Assembly (NCBI RefSeq): GCF_002155685.1
Contig: NZ_MUYK01000001.1
Span: 496,001 to 560,000 of the forward strand
DNA from: Erythrobacter colymbi
GTDB lineage: Bacteria; Pseudomonadota; Alphaproteobacteria; Sphingomonadales; Sphingomonadaceae
Reading direction: 5' to 3'
Length of the DNA: 64,000 nt
Shown here: piece after piece, positions 10,860 through 19,263 of the stretch
How the letters are laid out: the number at the start of each line of letters is the position of its first letter
Numbering within the stretch: the stretch's first letter is position 1
Notes under the pieces: generated by a model
Databases searched by the model: none
The model's input: the letters and a program-made list of their open reading frames with translations, nothing else
What the model was told of the DNA's origin: nothing
Translations under genes and position numbers: made by a program

Positions 10860-11747
10860 CTAGAGCGCGCCGAAAGTCCAGCCTTCGGTTCTGGCGACTT
10901 CGGGGGTGAGCGTCTCGGGGTGCCACAGGTCGCGCTGGCCGTGGACACGGCGCAGCCATGCGGCGGTCAGCAGCGCGTCGGAGGAGTGGTCGTCGAGCGC
11001 CCCGCGCCCCGCCACCGGGGGCGAGCCAAGCGCGTCCAGCGCATCGTTGAGCGCCTCGAAGCTGCGGATCTTGGTCGCGGAGCCCGTCACCCCGCCGAGC
11101 CGCGCGGCCATCGAGGTGTAGATCTCGGTCACGACCGAGCCTTCTTCCGGCAGCGGGTCGACCGGCCAGACGGGAAGGCGCGTGCCCAGCCGGTGGAGCA
11201 TCCGCATCCCCGTCAGGCTCGACTTGCCGACCTGCGCCGCGCCGACGAGGTTGAAATTGCTCACCGGCCGCACGCCCTGCTGGCGCTGTGCGGCTTCGGC
11301 GAGGCGGAAACGGCCCTCGCGGGTGGTCGCGCCGGGGAGGAGAAAGCGGTCGCCGGTCGCCCCCGCGCCGTGCCGGAAATAGCGCATGGCCTCGGGGTGG
11401 GCGAGCAAGCTGCCCGCCTCGAGATGCGGATCGGCGGCGCACAGCGCATCGATCAGCGCCCACAGCGCGCGCGCGTCGGGGGGCGAGGCGTCCCACCCGG
11501 GAAAAAACGCCCCCGCATCATGGAACGGCAGCGAGATGCCGAGGTCGAGCCCAACCAGCGTCGGCACCTCCAGCCCCGCCAGCAGCGCCAGCACCTCGCC
11601 GCGCGCCCAGCCTTTGGGATCGGGCGGGGCAAGCAGCACCGGCGCGCCGCCCCCCGCCTGCGCCAATGCGACCGCGATACCCTTCTGCCGTGGGCCCTTC
11701 GCCCCCGACCAGTCGACCGCGAGGAATTGCGCGAAGCGGGGTGTCAC
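10860..11747 (-). CDS. DUF429-like protein (predicted RNase H-like fold)
   Basis: A 295-aa protein of unknown function. The N-terminal AVDWSGAKG and the C-terminal DDHSSDALLTAAWL, each with acidic residues, match the pattern of DUF429 proteins, which are predicted to have an RNase H-like fold. It starts at a GTG whose last two bases form the start of the TGA stop of the upstream gene (GTGA overlap), so it is the third gene of a tightly coupled rarA-YjbR-DUF429 operon. This suggests, but does not show, a nucleic-acid role. Confidence 0.75.
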   Translation of the reverse strand: MTPRFAQFLAVDWSGAKGPRQKGIAVALAQAGGGAPVLLAPPDPKGWARGEVLALLAGLEVPTLVGLDLGISLPFHDAGAFFPGWDASPPDARALWALIDALCAADPHLEAGSLLAHPEAMRYFRHGAGATGDRFLLPGATTREGRFRLAEAAQRQQGVRPVSNFNLVGAAQVGKSSLTGMRMLHRLGTRLPVWPVDPLPEEGSVVTEIYTSMAARLGGVTGSATKIRSFEALNDALDALGSPPVAGRGALDDHSSDALLTAAWLRRVHGQRDLWHPETLTPEVARTEGWTFGAL

Positions 11748-12100
11748 CGCTTGCGCTTCACGGCTGGCTTCATCGCCGCCACCTGTTCGTGCGCCAGCCG
11801 GATCGTGTCACGCACCCGCTCGGGATCGGGGCTGTCGAAGCGTACCAGCACTGCCGGATGCCCTTCGTAGTGCGGGGTCTGCCAGAATGTTTCGGGGCCG
11901 GTCGCCATCAGCATTTCGGCGGTGGCGATATCGATGTGGAGCACGAAGGAGGTGTCCGTCTCCCGCCCCGTTCCGAGGAAGGGGCGGCCATTGGCGGCGA
12001 TCTTGACCGCAGGCTTGCCGTAGCTGGTCGAAAGTTCGGTGCCCGGCAGGGTCAGCGCGAAATCGCGCGCGGCCTCCCAGCTGTCCAATGCCCCCGTCAC
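11744..12100 (-). CDS. MmcQ/YjbR family DNA-binding protein
   Basis: A 118-aa protein of the MmcQ/YjbR family (CyaY-like fold, usually annotated as DNA-binding, role unclear). Family landmarks are the N-terminal FALTLPGTELSTSYGKPA and a central block ending in a tryptophan-rich PETFWQTPHYEGHPAVLVR, with a basic C-terminal tail KPAVKRKR. It begins with a GTG overlapping the rarA stop codon by four bases and overlaps the next gene the same way, so all three genes are probably translationally coupled. Confidence 0.85.
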   Translation of the reverse strand: MTGALDSWEAARDFALTLPGTELSTSYGKPAVKIAANGRPFLGTGRETDTSFVLHIDIATAEMLMATGPETFWQTPHYEGHPAVLVRFDSPDPERVRDTIRLAHEQVAAMKPAVKRKR

Positions 12101-13413
12101 CCCCGCTCCTTACGCAGCTTGTCCCAGTAATCGAGGCGCTTCTTCACCTCGCGCTCGAAACCGCGTTCGACGGGGGAGTAGAAGGTCTCGGGCGCCATGC
12201 CCTCGGGCCAGTAGTTGTCGCCGGAGAAGCCTTCGGCGGCGTCGTGGTCGTAGGTGTAGCCCGCGCCGTAGCCGATGTCCTTCATCAGCTTGGTCGGGGC
12301 GTTCAGGATGTTGGCGGGCGGGGCGAGGCTGCCCGTCTCCTTCGCGGCCTTCCAAGCGGCCTTCTGCGCCATGTAGGCGGCGTTCGATTTGGGCGCGGTG
12401 GCGAGGTAAAGGCAGGCCTGCACCAGCGCCAGCTCGCCCTCAGGGCTTCCGAGGAAGCGGTAGGCCTCCATCGCGGCCATGCATTGCGGGAGTGCCTGCG
12501 GGTCGGCCATGCCGATATCCTCGACCGCCATCCTCACCAGCCGCCGCGCGAGAAACAGCGGCTCCTCGCCAGCCGTCAGCATCCGCGCCAGCCAGTAGAG
12601 CGCCGCCTGCGGATCGCTCCCGCGCACGGACTTATGCAGCGCCGAGATGAGGTTGTAATGCCCGTCGCGGTCCTTGTCGTAGACCGCGACGCGGCGCTGG
12701 AGGAAGTTCCCAAGACCCGCAGGGTCGAGCGCCGCGCCGAGCTTGGCCGCATAAAGCGTCTCCGCCTGCCCGAGCAGGAAGCGCCCGTCGCCATCGGCCT
12801 GCGCGATCAACGCCGCGCGCGCCTCGGGGGTAAGCGGGAGGGCGCCCTCCAGCGCCTCGGCCTTCTCCAGCAAGGCCGCCAGCGCGCTCTCGTCGAGCCG
12901 GTTCAGCACCAGCACCTGCGCGCGGCTGAGCAGCGCGGCGTTGAGCGCGAAGCTCGGGTTCTCGGTGGTCGCGCCCACCAGCGTCACCACGCCGCGCTCG
13001 ACGAAGGGGAGGAAGCCGTCCTGCTGGGCGCGGTTGAAGCGGTGGATCTCGTCCACAAAGAGCAGGGTCTTGCGGCCCGCTTTCGCCATCTTCTCGGCCT
13101 CGGCGAAGGCCTGCTTGAGGTCGCCCACGCCCGAGAACACCGCGCTGATCGCGGCGTAGCGCATCCCCACGGCATCGGCGAGCAGGCGGGCGATGCTGGT
13201 CTTGCCGGTGCCCGGCGGGCCCCACAGGATCATGCTGGCGAGCTTGCCGGCCGCCACCATCCGCCCGATTGCGCCTTCGGGGCCGGTCAGGTGTTCCTGC
13301 CCGACCACCTCGGCGAGGGTCTGCGGCCGCAGCCGGTCGGCGAGCGGAGCGTCGGGCGCAGGTGCGTCGTCGCGGGGCGCCTCGGAGGCGTCTTGTCCGA
13401 ACAGGTCAGTCAT
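12097..13413 (-). CDS. rarA: Replication-associated recombination protein A (AAA+ ATPase)
   Basis: RarA/MgsA acts at stalled replication forks and is related to clamp-loader ATPases. The 438-aa protein has Walker A GPPGTGKTS, Walker B LLFVDEIHRFN and sensor-1 VGATTENPSF, followed by the clamp-loader-like C-terminal region with GSDPQAALYWLARM. The frame stays open far upstream, but the start chosen is the ATG giving MTDLFGQ, because family similarity begins there and the upstream codons (FRPMAYLDRR) look non-coding. It leads a three-gene operon. Confidence 0.93.
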   Translation of the reverse strand: MTDLFGQDASEAPRDDAPAPDAPLADRLRPQTLAEVVGQEHLTGPEGAIGRMVAAGKLASMILWGPPGTGKTSIARLLADAVGMRYAAISAVFSGVGDLKQAFAEAEKMAKAGRKTLLFVDEIHRFNRAQQDGFLPFVERGVVTLVGATTENPSFALNAALLSRAQVLVLNRLDESALAALLEKAEALEGALPLTPEARAALIAQADGDGRFLLGQAETLYAAKLGAALDPAGLGNFLQRRVAVYDKDRDGHYNLISALHKSVRGSDPQAALYWLARMLTAGEEPLFLARRLVRMAVEDIGMADPQALPQCMAAMEAYRFLGSPEGELALVQACLYLATAPKSNAAYMAQKAAWKAAKETGSLAPPANILNAPTKLMKDIGYGAGYTYDHDAAEGFSGDNYWPEGMAPETFYSPVERGFEREVKKRLDYWDKLRKERG

Positions 13414-13489
13414 TCGTCGGTCGAGATAGGCCATCGGGCGGAAAAGGAAACTCCCGCCGGCAAGGCGTCTTGAAACGATAGCTCTAAGA

Positions 13490-13520
13490 TATATCTTTGC
13501 TGTATCGCTGATATAGGCGA
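13490..13520. promoter_or_regulatory. Putative PadR operator
   Basis: Two palindromes lie just upstream of the PadR-type gene: AGATATATCT (about 13486-13495) and TATCGCTGATA (about 13503-13513). PadR proteins usually bind dyads in their own promoter, so autoregulation is plausible. The region also lies in the gap between this gene and the divergent rarA operon. Confidence 0.4.
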
Positions 13521-13531
13521 GGAGGAATGAT

Positions 13532-14197
13532 ATGACCTGGAACCGGTATGGCCGCGGTGGCGGCTGGGAAAAGCTCGCCGAGGCAATGGCGACGATGGCA
13601 ATGAACGGGAACGTCAACTTTGGCGGCCCGAACTGGAAGATGCGCGCGCGCTTCGACGAAGACTTTCCGCGAGGCCGCGAGGCGGATGGCGAAGAGGGCG
13701 GGCCCGAGGGCTATCGCGGTCGCCGTGGCGGACGCCGCGGACGGATGTTCGCGCAGGGCGAGCTGCGTCTCGCGCTGCTGGCGCTGATCGCGGAGAACCC
13801 CTCGCACGGCTATGAACTGATCAAGGCGATCGAGGAAATGACCGGCGGCGACTACGCCCCGAGCCCGGGCGCGGTCTATCCGACGCTCCAGCTGCTCGAG
13901 GACGAAGGCGCGATCGAGGAAGCCCAGGCCGAAGGCGCGAAGAAGCCTTTCGCGGTTACCGCGCAGGGCACGCAGGAACTCGAGGACCGCAAGGACGAGG
14001 TCGAGGCCCTGATGCGGCGTCTCGGCCATCACGGCGAACGCACCACCACGGTCCGCTCGCACGATGTGTTCCGCGCGATGGGCAATCTGGGCTCGGTGCT
14101 CAAGAACCGCGCGCGGGCGGGCAAGCTCGACGAGCGCACCATCAACGAAATCGTCGACATGATCGACGAGATGGCCAAGCGCATCGAGCGGCTCTGA
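13532..14197 (+). CDS. PadR family transcriptional regulator
   Basis: A 221-aa regulator. The winged-helix PadR domain occupies about residues 75-160 (ELRLALLALIAENPSHGYEL, then SPGAVYPTLQLLEDEGAI), followed by a helical dimerisation tail. The first 70 residues are a glycine- and arginine-rich, probably disordered extension (GYRGRRGGRRGR), common in PadR proteins of this group. The ATG is preceded by GGAGG at good spacing. The target genes are unknown; the nearest candidate is itself. Confidence 0.9.
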   Translation: MTWNRYGRGGGWEKLAEAMATMAMNGNVNFGGPNWKMRARFDEDFPRGREADGEEGGPEGYRGRRGGRRGRMFAQGELRLALLALIAENPSHGYELIKAIEEMTGGDYAPSPGAVYPTLQLLEDEGAIEEAQAEGAKKPFAVTAQGTQELEDRKDEVEALMRRLGHHGERTTTVRSHDVFRAMGNLGSVLKNRARAGKLDERTINEIVDMIDEMAKRIERL

Positions 14198-14296
14198 CCC
14201 GCTGGTGACGTTACGGCATCCCAAGTTGCAGCGGATGCAAGAAAGGCATATCCTCTCCCCCGTCCGGGTCGCACGGATTGGGGGAGGGGAACGCCC

Positions 14297-14734
14297 ATGA
14301 CGACGGTTACCGAAGGCCGCATGCCCACGCCGGTCCACCTCTGGGTGGTCGGCATTGTCACCCTGCTGTTCAACAGCATGGGGATCATCAGCTATCTTTC
14401 GACCAAGCTCGGCAAGCTGGAGGAGATGGGCATGACGCCGAGCCAGATTGCCTTCATGGAAAGCTATCCCGCATGGGCGACCGCTGTCTGGGCGATGGGC
14501 GTGTGGGGTGCCTTCGCCGGATCGGTGCTGCTGCTGCTGCGCTCGAAATGGGCGGTGCCTGCAATGGCAATCGCGCTTGCGGGACTGATCGGGGTGACGA
14601 TGGCCGAGAACGTGATCCTCGACACCCCGGCCGACATGGCGACCCCGCTCGGGCTCAAGCTGTCGATCTGGGTGTCGACGCTGTTCCTGCTGTTCTATTC
14701 GGTGCGGATGAAGAAGGCGGGGGTGCTGAGATAA
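14297..14734 (+). CDS. Four-helix membrane protein of unknown function
   Basis: A 145-aa protein with four predicted membrane helices (about residues 15-33, 55-80, 84-104 and 115-137). Similar small proteins in Sphingomonadales are often labelled sugar transporter, but nothing seen here supports transport. A strong ribosome-binding site (GGAGGGG) precedes the ATG. Its stop lies 3 bp from the end of the convergent glycosyltransferase gene. Confidence 0.75.
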   Translation: MTTVTEGRMPTPVHLWVVGIVTLLFNSMGIISYLSTKLGKLEEMGMTPSQIAFMESYPAWATAVWAMGVWGAFAGSVLLLLRSKWAVPAMAIALAGLIGVTMAENVILDTPADMATPLGLKLSIWVSTLFLLFYSVRMKKAGVLR

Positions 14735-14737
14735 CCC

Positions 14738-15919
14738 TTATGCGGCCTTTGCCGCACGCCGCTCCTCGACCAGCTGCACATAGGTGTCGCCGACCACGGC
14801 GTTGATCGCTTCCCAGCTGTATTCGCAGGCGCGCGTCTCGCCCGCTGCGCCATGCGCGGCGCGGAGCGCAGGGTCGGTGCAATAGGGCGCGAGCGCTTCG
14901 GCAAAGGCCGCGGCGTCACCCTTCATGCTGCCGGTAGGCGCGACCAGCCGTCCGGTGACCACGTCCGCGACGAGGCTCGCGCTGCCGGTTGCCCCGGCGG
15001 CGACCACGGGCAGCCCGCTTGCCATCGCTTCGAGGGTGACATTGCCGAAGGTCTCGGTGACCGAGGGGTTGAAGAACACGTCGCCGCTCGCGAGTGCCTG
15101 TCCCAGCGCCTCGCCGGTCTTGAAGCCCGCGAAGATCCCGCCGGGCAGGTTCGCCTCGAACCAGCCGCGCGCCGGGCCGTCACCGATCACCAGCACCTTG
15201 TGCGGCGCGCCGGCCGCGCGCAGGCGGGTGATGGTCTCGGCGAATACGTCGAGGCCTTTCTCCATGACCAGCCGCCCGAGGAAGACGATGGCGACGTCCT
15301 CATCGGCAAGGCCGAGGCTGCGCCGCCATTCCGGATCGCGCCGCGCGGCCGAGAAGATCGTGCGATCCACGCCGCGGCTCCACAGCCCGATGCGGGTGTG
15401 CATGCCCATCGCCAGCAGCTCGTCGATCATCGACTGCGAGGGCGCCACCAGCGCGTCGCAGCGGGTGTAGAACCGCCGCAGCATCCTGATGATGATCGGC
15501 TCGAGGAAAGCCATGTTGTAATAGCGCGGGTAGGTCTCGAAGCGGGTGTGGACGCTGGCGAGCACTGGAATGCCGCGCTCCTGCGCCCATTTGAGCGCGC
15601 CGTGGGCGGCCGGATCGGGCGAGGAGAGGTGGACGATATCGGGCGCGAATTCGGCAAGGTCGCGCTTCACTGCCGCGCCGAGGTGAGTCGGCATGCGGTA
15701 CTCGCCGCGCCCCTTCACCGGCATCGGCACATTGGGCACGCCGACGAGATCGCCGGTCGGGGGGAAATCGGGATTGGCGACCTTGGGCGAATAGACGCGC
15801 ACCTTCGCGCCGCGGCCGAGCAGCGAGCCGACAAGGCGGTTCAGCGCCTGGTTGGCCCCGTCGCGGGTGTAGTTGTAGTTGCCGCTGAACAGGGCAATGC
15901 GAAGATCGGATATGTCCAT
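14738..15919 (-). CDS. Glycosyltransferase family 4 (GT-B fold)
   Basis: A 393-aa cytoplasmic glycosyltransferase, probably using a nucleotide sugar such as GDP-mannose. It has the N-terminal loop YTRDGANQALNRL, the acceptor-side histidine region VHLSSPDPAAHG and ASVHTRFETYPRYY, and the donor-binding region VFLGRLVMEKGLDVFAE with the E-x7-E motif in VTETFGNVTLEAMASG. The pattern resembles alpha-mannosyltransferases of lipid glycosylation; the exact acceptor is not deducible. It is a single transcription unit, with a hairpin-repeat region in front of its promoter side. Confidence 0.88.
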   Translation of the reverse strand: MDISDLRIALFSGNYNYTRDGANQALNRLVGSLLGRGAKVRVYSPKVANPDFPPTGDLVGVPNVPMPVKGRGEYRMPTHLGAAVKRDLAEFAPDIVHLSSPDPAAHGALKWAQERGIPVLASVHTRFETYPRYYNMAFLEPIIIRMLRRFYTRCDALVAPSQSMIDELLAMGMHTRIGLWSRGVDRTIFSAARRDPEWRRSLGLADEDVAIVFLGRLVMEKGLDVFAETITRLRAAGAPHKVLVIGDGPARGWFEANLPGGIFAGFKTGEALGQALASGDVFFNPSVTETFGNVTLEAMASGLPVVAAGATGSASLVADVVTGRLVAPTGSMKGDAAAFAEALAPYCTDPALRAAHGAAGETRACEYSWEAINAVVGDTYVQLVEERRAAKAA

Positions 15920-15964
15920 GGAGCGGCCCTGTTAGGCGACCCGCGCGCAGATTGCGAGAGGGTA

Positions 15965-16110
15965 TCCTCCCCTGCAGGGGGAGGGGGGCGCGACCCGCAG
16001 GGGCGGGGCGGAGGGGCGGGCAACGCTGCCCCGATGGCAAAACTTTCGGATCGCGGTGGCTCGCCCCTCCACCATCCTGCGGATGGTCCCCCTCCCCGTG
16101 CCGGGGAGGA
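15965..16110. repeat. Palindromic intergenic repeats
   Basis: GC-rich dyads, among them CCTCCCCTGCAGGGGGAGG and paired CCCTCCACCATCCT/GGATGGTCCCCCTCC segments. They resemble the other short hairpin repeats scattered through this window. No gene is seen in this gap apart from the serC leader at its right end. Confidence 0.6.
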
Positions 16111-16150
16111 GCAATCAGTGATTGACTCCTCGCCCCCCGCCACTAAAGCC

Positions 16151-16205
16151 GCCCGTGGGCCACGCGGTCCCAACGCCGCGCGTGCTCTCTGCAAGGAGAG
16201 AATAC
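16151..16205 (+). promoter_or_regulatory. Structured serC leader, candidate serC RNA motif
   Basis: Two adjacent hairpins precede serC. The first pairs CACGCG (16161-16166) with CGCGTG (16179-16184) around a 12-nt loop containing TCCCAACG. The second pairs CTCTC (16185-16189) with GAGAG (16196-16200), and its loop and 3' side contain the ribosome-binding site AAGGAG, so folding would hide it. A conserved alphaproteobacterial serC RNA motif has been described upstream of serC-serA operons; assignment of this leader to it is likely but unverified. Confidence 0.5.
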
Positions 16206-17384
16206 ATGACTGAATACGTTCGCGGGCTCGCGCATGAGCCGTCGCTGAAGCCTGAGCGCCCCTTTTTCTCGTCGGGCCCCACGGCAAAATTCCCCGGCTG
16301 GTCGCTGGACAAGCTCAAGACCGATGTGCTCGGCCGCTCGCACCGTTCGGCGCTGGGCAAGAATCGCCTCAAGTATGCGCTCGACCTCAGCCGCGAACTG
16401 CTCGGCATTCCTGACGATTACCTGATCGGCATCATGCCCGCCTCGGACACCGGGGCGATCGAGGCCGCGATGTGGTCGATGCTCGATCCCGCGCGCCCGG
16501 TGACGGTCGCCGCGTGGGAGAGCTTCGGCAATATCTGGATCCAGGATGCGGTGAAGCAATTGAAGCTGCCCAACCTGCAGGTGCTGACCGCCGATTACGG
16601 CGAGATCCCCGATCTCACCACCATCCCCCAGCGCAACGACGTGGTGTTCACCTGGAACGGCACCACCTCGGGCGCGCGCATCCCGAACACCGACTGGCTC
16701 GAAGCCGGGCGCGAGGGCGTGACGATCAACGACGCCACCAGCGCGATCTTCGCGATGGAGATGGACTGGGCCAAGCTCGATGCCACGACCTATTCGTGGC
16801 AGAAGGTGATGGGTTCCGAAGCCCAGCACGGCATGCTGATCCTCAGCCCCAAGGCGATCGAGCGGATCGAAAGCTACGATCCGGCCTGGCCGCTGCCCAA
16901 GCTGTTCCGCATGAAGAAGGGCGCCAAGCTCAACCGCGGGATCTTCGAGGGCGAGACGATCAACACCCCCTCGATGCTGGCGACCGAGGATTACATCGCC
17001 GCGCTCGAATGGGGCAAGGCGATCGGCGGCCGCAAGGCGCTGATCGAGCGGGCCGATGCCAACGCAAGAATCGTCAAGGACTGGATCGAGGCCACCCCGT
17101 GGCTGCGCAACATGGCGAGCGATCCGGCCCAGCAGACCAACACCGGCGTGTGCATGGTCTTCCAGGGCGACTGGTACGAGAGCCTCTCGGCCGAAGATCA
17201 GGCCGCCGTGCCCAAGAAGATCGTCAAGCTGCTCGAAGAGCGGGCGGTTGGCTATGACTTCAACGGCTACCGCGATGCGCCCCCGAGCTTGCGCATCTGG
17301 TGCGGCTCGACCGTCGAGCAGGAGGACCTCAAGCGCCTGCTGCCGTGGATCGAGTGGGCCTACGAGAAGGTCAAGAACGGCTGA
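16206..17384 (+). CDS. serC: Phosphoserine aminotransferase
   Basis: PLP enzyme converting 3-phosphohydroxypyruvate and glutamate to phosphoserine, second step of serine synthesis. The 392-aa protein carries the alphaproteobacterial-type FFSSGPTAKFPGW N-terminus, GRSHRSALGKNRL, and the PLP lysine in YSWQKVMGSEAQHG. The ATG giving MTEYVRG is chosen: it is behind AAGGAG, and upstream in-frame codons run through leader hairpins. serA follows after a repeat-containing 136-bp gap. Confidence 0.95.
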   Translation: MTEYVRGLAHEPSLKPERPFFSSGPTAKFPGWSLDKLKTDVLGRSHRSALGKNRLKYALDLSRELLGIPDDYLIGIMPASDTGAIEAAMWSMLDPARPVTVAAWESFGNIWIQDAVKQLKLPNLQVLTADYGEIPDLTTIPQRNDVVFTWNGTTSGARIPNTDWLEAGREGVTINDATSAIFAMEMDWAKLDATTYSWQKVMGSEAQHGMLILSPKAIERIESYDPAWPLPKLFRMKKGAKLNRGIFEGETINTPSMLATEDYIAALEWGKAIGGRKALIERADANARIVKDWIEATPWLRNMASDPAQQTNTGVCMVFQGDWYESLSAEDQAAVPKKIVKLLEERAVGYDFNGYRDAPPSLRIWCGSTVEQEDLKRLLPWIEWAYEKVKNG

Positions 17385-17410
17385 GGCCGTCCGTCCCGCT
17401 TTAACTTATT

Positions 17411-17503
17411 CCGTCACCCTGAACTTGGTTCAGGGTCCATTTCTCCACATCGAACTCCGACCTCGGAGGCTCGATGGATGCTGAAACAAGTTCAGCATGA
17501 CGA
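17411..17503. repeat. Palindromic repeat (CACCCTGAAC type)
   Basis: Starts with CGTCACCCTGAAC, contains the hairpin CCCTGAACTTGGTTCAGGG, and ends with a second hairpin around TGCTGAAACAAGTTCAGCA followed by TGACG. The outer CGTCA/TGACG ends make an imperfect inverted repeat. This type is common in Sphingomonadales genomes; here it separates serC from serA. Confidence 0.65.
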
Positions 17504-17520
17504 ATTCAGGGAAAACGAAA

Positions 17521-19107
17521 ATGACCCGTCCCAAAGTTCTCATTTCCGACAAGATGGACCCCAACGCCGCGCGCATTTTCGAAGAGCGTGGCTGCGATGT
17601 CGACGTGATCACCGGCGAAACGCCAGAACAGCTGATCGCCCGCATCGGCGAGTATGACGGCCTTGCCATCCGCTCCTCGACCAAGGTCACCAAGGCGATC
17701 CTCGATGCCGCCACCAACCTCAAGGTCATCGGCCGCGCGGGCATCGGGGTCGACAACGTCGACATCCCCTATGCGAGCGGCAAGGGCGTGGTGGTGATGA
17801 ACACCCCGTTCGGCAACTCGATCACCACCGCCGAACACGCCATCGCGCTGATGTTCGCGCTCGCGCGGCAGATCCCCGAAGCCAACGCCCAGACCCAGGC
17901 GGGCAAGTGGCCCAAGAGCGGGTTCATGGGGGTCGAACTCACCGCCAAGACCCTCGGCCTGATCGGCGCAGGGAACATCGGCTCGATCGTCGCCAGCCGG
18001 GCGCTCGGCCTCAAGATGAAGGTGATCGCCTATGATCCCTTCCTCACCGAAGAGCGCGCGATCGAACTCGGGATCGAGAAGGTCGATCTCGACACGCTGC
18101 TGAGCCGTGCCGACTTCGTCACGCTGCACACGCCGCTGACCGAGGAGACCCGCAACATCCTCAGCCGCGAGCGGCTCGAGAATGCCAAGAAGGGCATCCG
18201 CATCATCAACTGCGCCCGCGGCGGGCTGATCGACGAGGCGGCGCTGAAGGAGTGCCTCGAAAGCGGGCAGGTTGCCGGCGCCGCGCTCGACGTGTTCGAG
18301 ACCGAGCCGCCGGCGGCCGATCACCCGCTGTTCGGCGCGCCCAACTTCATCTGCACCCCGCACCTCGGGGCCTCGACCACCGAAGCGCAGGTCAACGTCG
18401 CGCTGCAGGTGGCCGAGCAGATGGCCGACTACCTCGTCAATGGCGGCGTCACCAACGCGCTCAACGTCCCCTCGCTGAGCGCCGAGGAAGCCCCGAAGCT
18501 CAAGCCCTACATGGCGCTGGCCGAAAAGCTGGGCAGCCTCGTGGGCCAGCTCGCCCACGGCAACCTCACCCAGATCGGGATCGAGCGCGAGGGTGCAGCG
18601 GCCGAACTCAACGGCAAGCCGATCACCGCCGCCGTGCTCGCGGGCTTCATGCGCCGCTATTCGGACACGGTGAACATGGTCAACGCGCCGTTCCTCGCCA
18701 AGGAGCGCGGGCTGGCGGTCAGCGAAGTGCGCCACGAGCGCGAGGGCGCGTTCAGCACCCTCGTCCGCGTCACCGTGGAGACCGCACAGGGCCCCCGCTC
18801 GGTCGCGGGCACGCTGTTCGGCACCGAAGCGCCGCGTCTCGTCGAAATCTTCGGCATCGGCATCGAGGCCGAGCTGTCGGGCCACATGCTCTACATCGTC
18901 AACGACGACAAGCCGGGCTTCATCGGCCGCATCGGGACGCTGCTGGGCAGCCACGGGATCAACATCGGCACTTTCAACCTCGGCCGCCGCGAAGCGGGCG
19001 GGGAAGCGGTGCTGCTGCTGAGCCTCGACGAAGCCCTCACCCCCGCCGTGATCGCCGAGGCCGAGAAGGTCGAAGGCGTGAAGATGGTCAAGGCGCTGGC
19101 GTTTTGA
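17521..19107 (+). CDS. serA: D-3-phosphoglycerate dehydrogenase
   Basis: First committed enzyme of serine synthesis, oxidising 3-phosphoglycerate with NAD+. The 528-aa length is the long form: catalytic and NAD-binding domains (residues 1-310, with GLIGAGNIGSIVASRALG and the active-site CTPHLGAST histidine), an intervening domain, and a C-terminal ACT domain (about 455-528, LYIVNDDKPGFIGRIGTLL) that commonly binds serine for feedback control. The ATG at MTRPKV is preferred over one 24 bp upstream because that one lies in the repeat. Confidence 0.95.
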   Translation: MTRPKVLISDKMDPNAARIFEERGCDVDVITGETPEQLIARIGEYDGLAIRSSTKVTKAILDAATNLKVIGRAGIGVDNVDIPYASGKGVVVMNTPFGNSITTAEHAIALMFALARQIPEANAQTQAGKWPKSGFMGVELTAKTLGLIGAGNIGSIVASRALGLKMKVIAYDPFLTEERAIELGIEKVDLDTLLSRADFVTLHTPLTEETRNILSRERLENAKKGIRIINCARGGLIDEAALKECLESGQVAGAALDVFETEPPAADHPLFGAPNFICTPHLGASTTEAQVNVALQVAEQMADYLVNGGVTNALNVPSLSAEEAPKLKPYMALAEKLGSLVGQLAHGNLTQIGIEREGAAAELNGKPITAAVLAGFMRRYSDTVNMVNAPFLAKERGLAVSEVRHEREGAFSTLVRVTVETAQGPRSVAGTLFGTEAPRLVEIFGIGIEAELSGHMLYIVNDDKPGFIGRIGTLLGSHGINIGTFNLGRREAGGEAVLLLSLDEALTPAVIAEAEKVEGVKMVKALAF

Positions 19108-19118
19108 GGTTGGCTTAG

Positions 19119-19207
19119 GCCCACCCCCGACCCCTCCCGCAAGCGGGAGGGGAGTCAACTGCGCGACCCAGTCCCCCTCCCGCTTGCGGGAGGGGTTAGG
19201 GGTGGGC
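19119..19207. repeat. Palindromic repeat with GCCCACCCC ends
   Basis: Outer ends GCCCACCCC and GGGGTGGGC form an inverted repeat that encloses two strong hairpins, CCCTCCCGCAAGCGGGAGGG and CCCTCCCGCTTGCGGGAGGG. It fills the gap between serA and hisZ and could attenuate read-through. Confidence 0.65.
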
Positions 19208-19263
19208 CTCCCCAAGGCAAGCCCCTTCACCCCGCGCCCATACCCCGCTAAGCGCGTGGCGAC

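Noticed and set aside
13414..13617. N-terminal extension of rarA
   Set aside because: The codons overlap the divergent PadR gene and its promoter; family similarity begins at MTDLFGQ.
19119..19207. Repeat as an intrinsic terminator of serA
   Set aside because: The stems are strong but no T-run follows on the plus strand, so it is listed as a repeat only.
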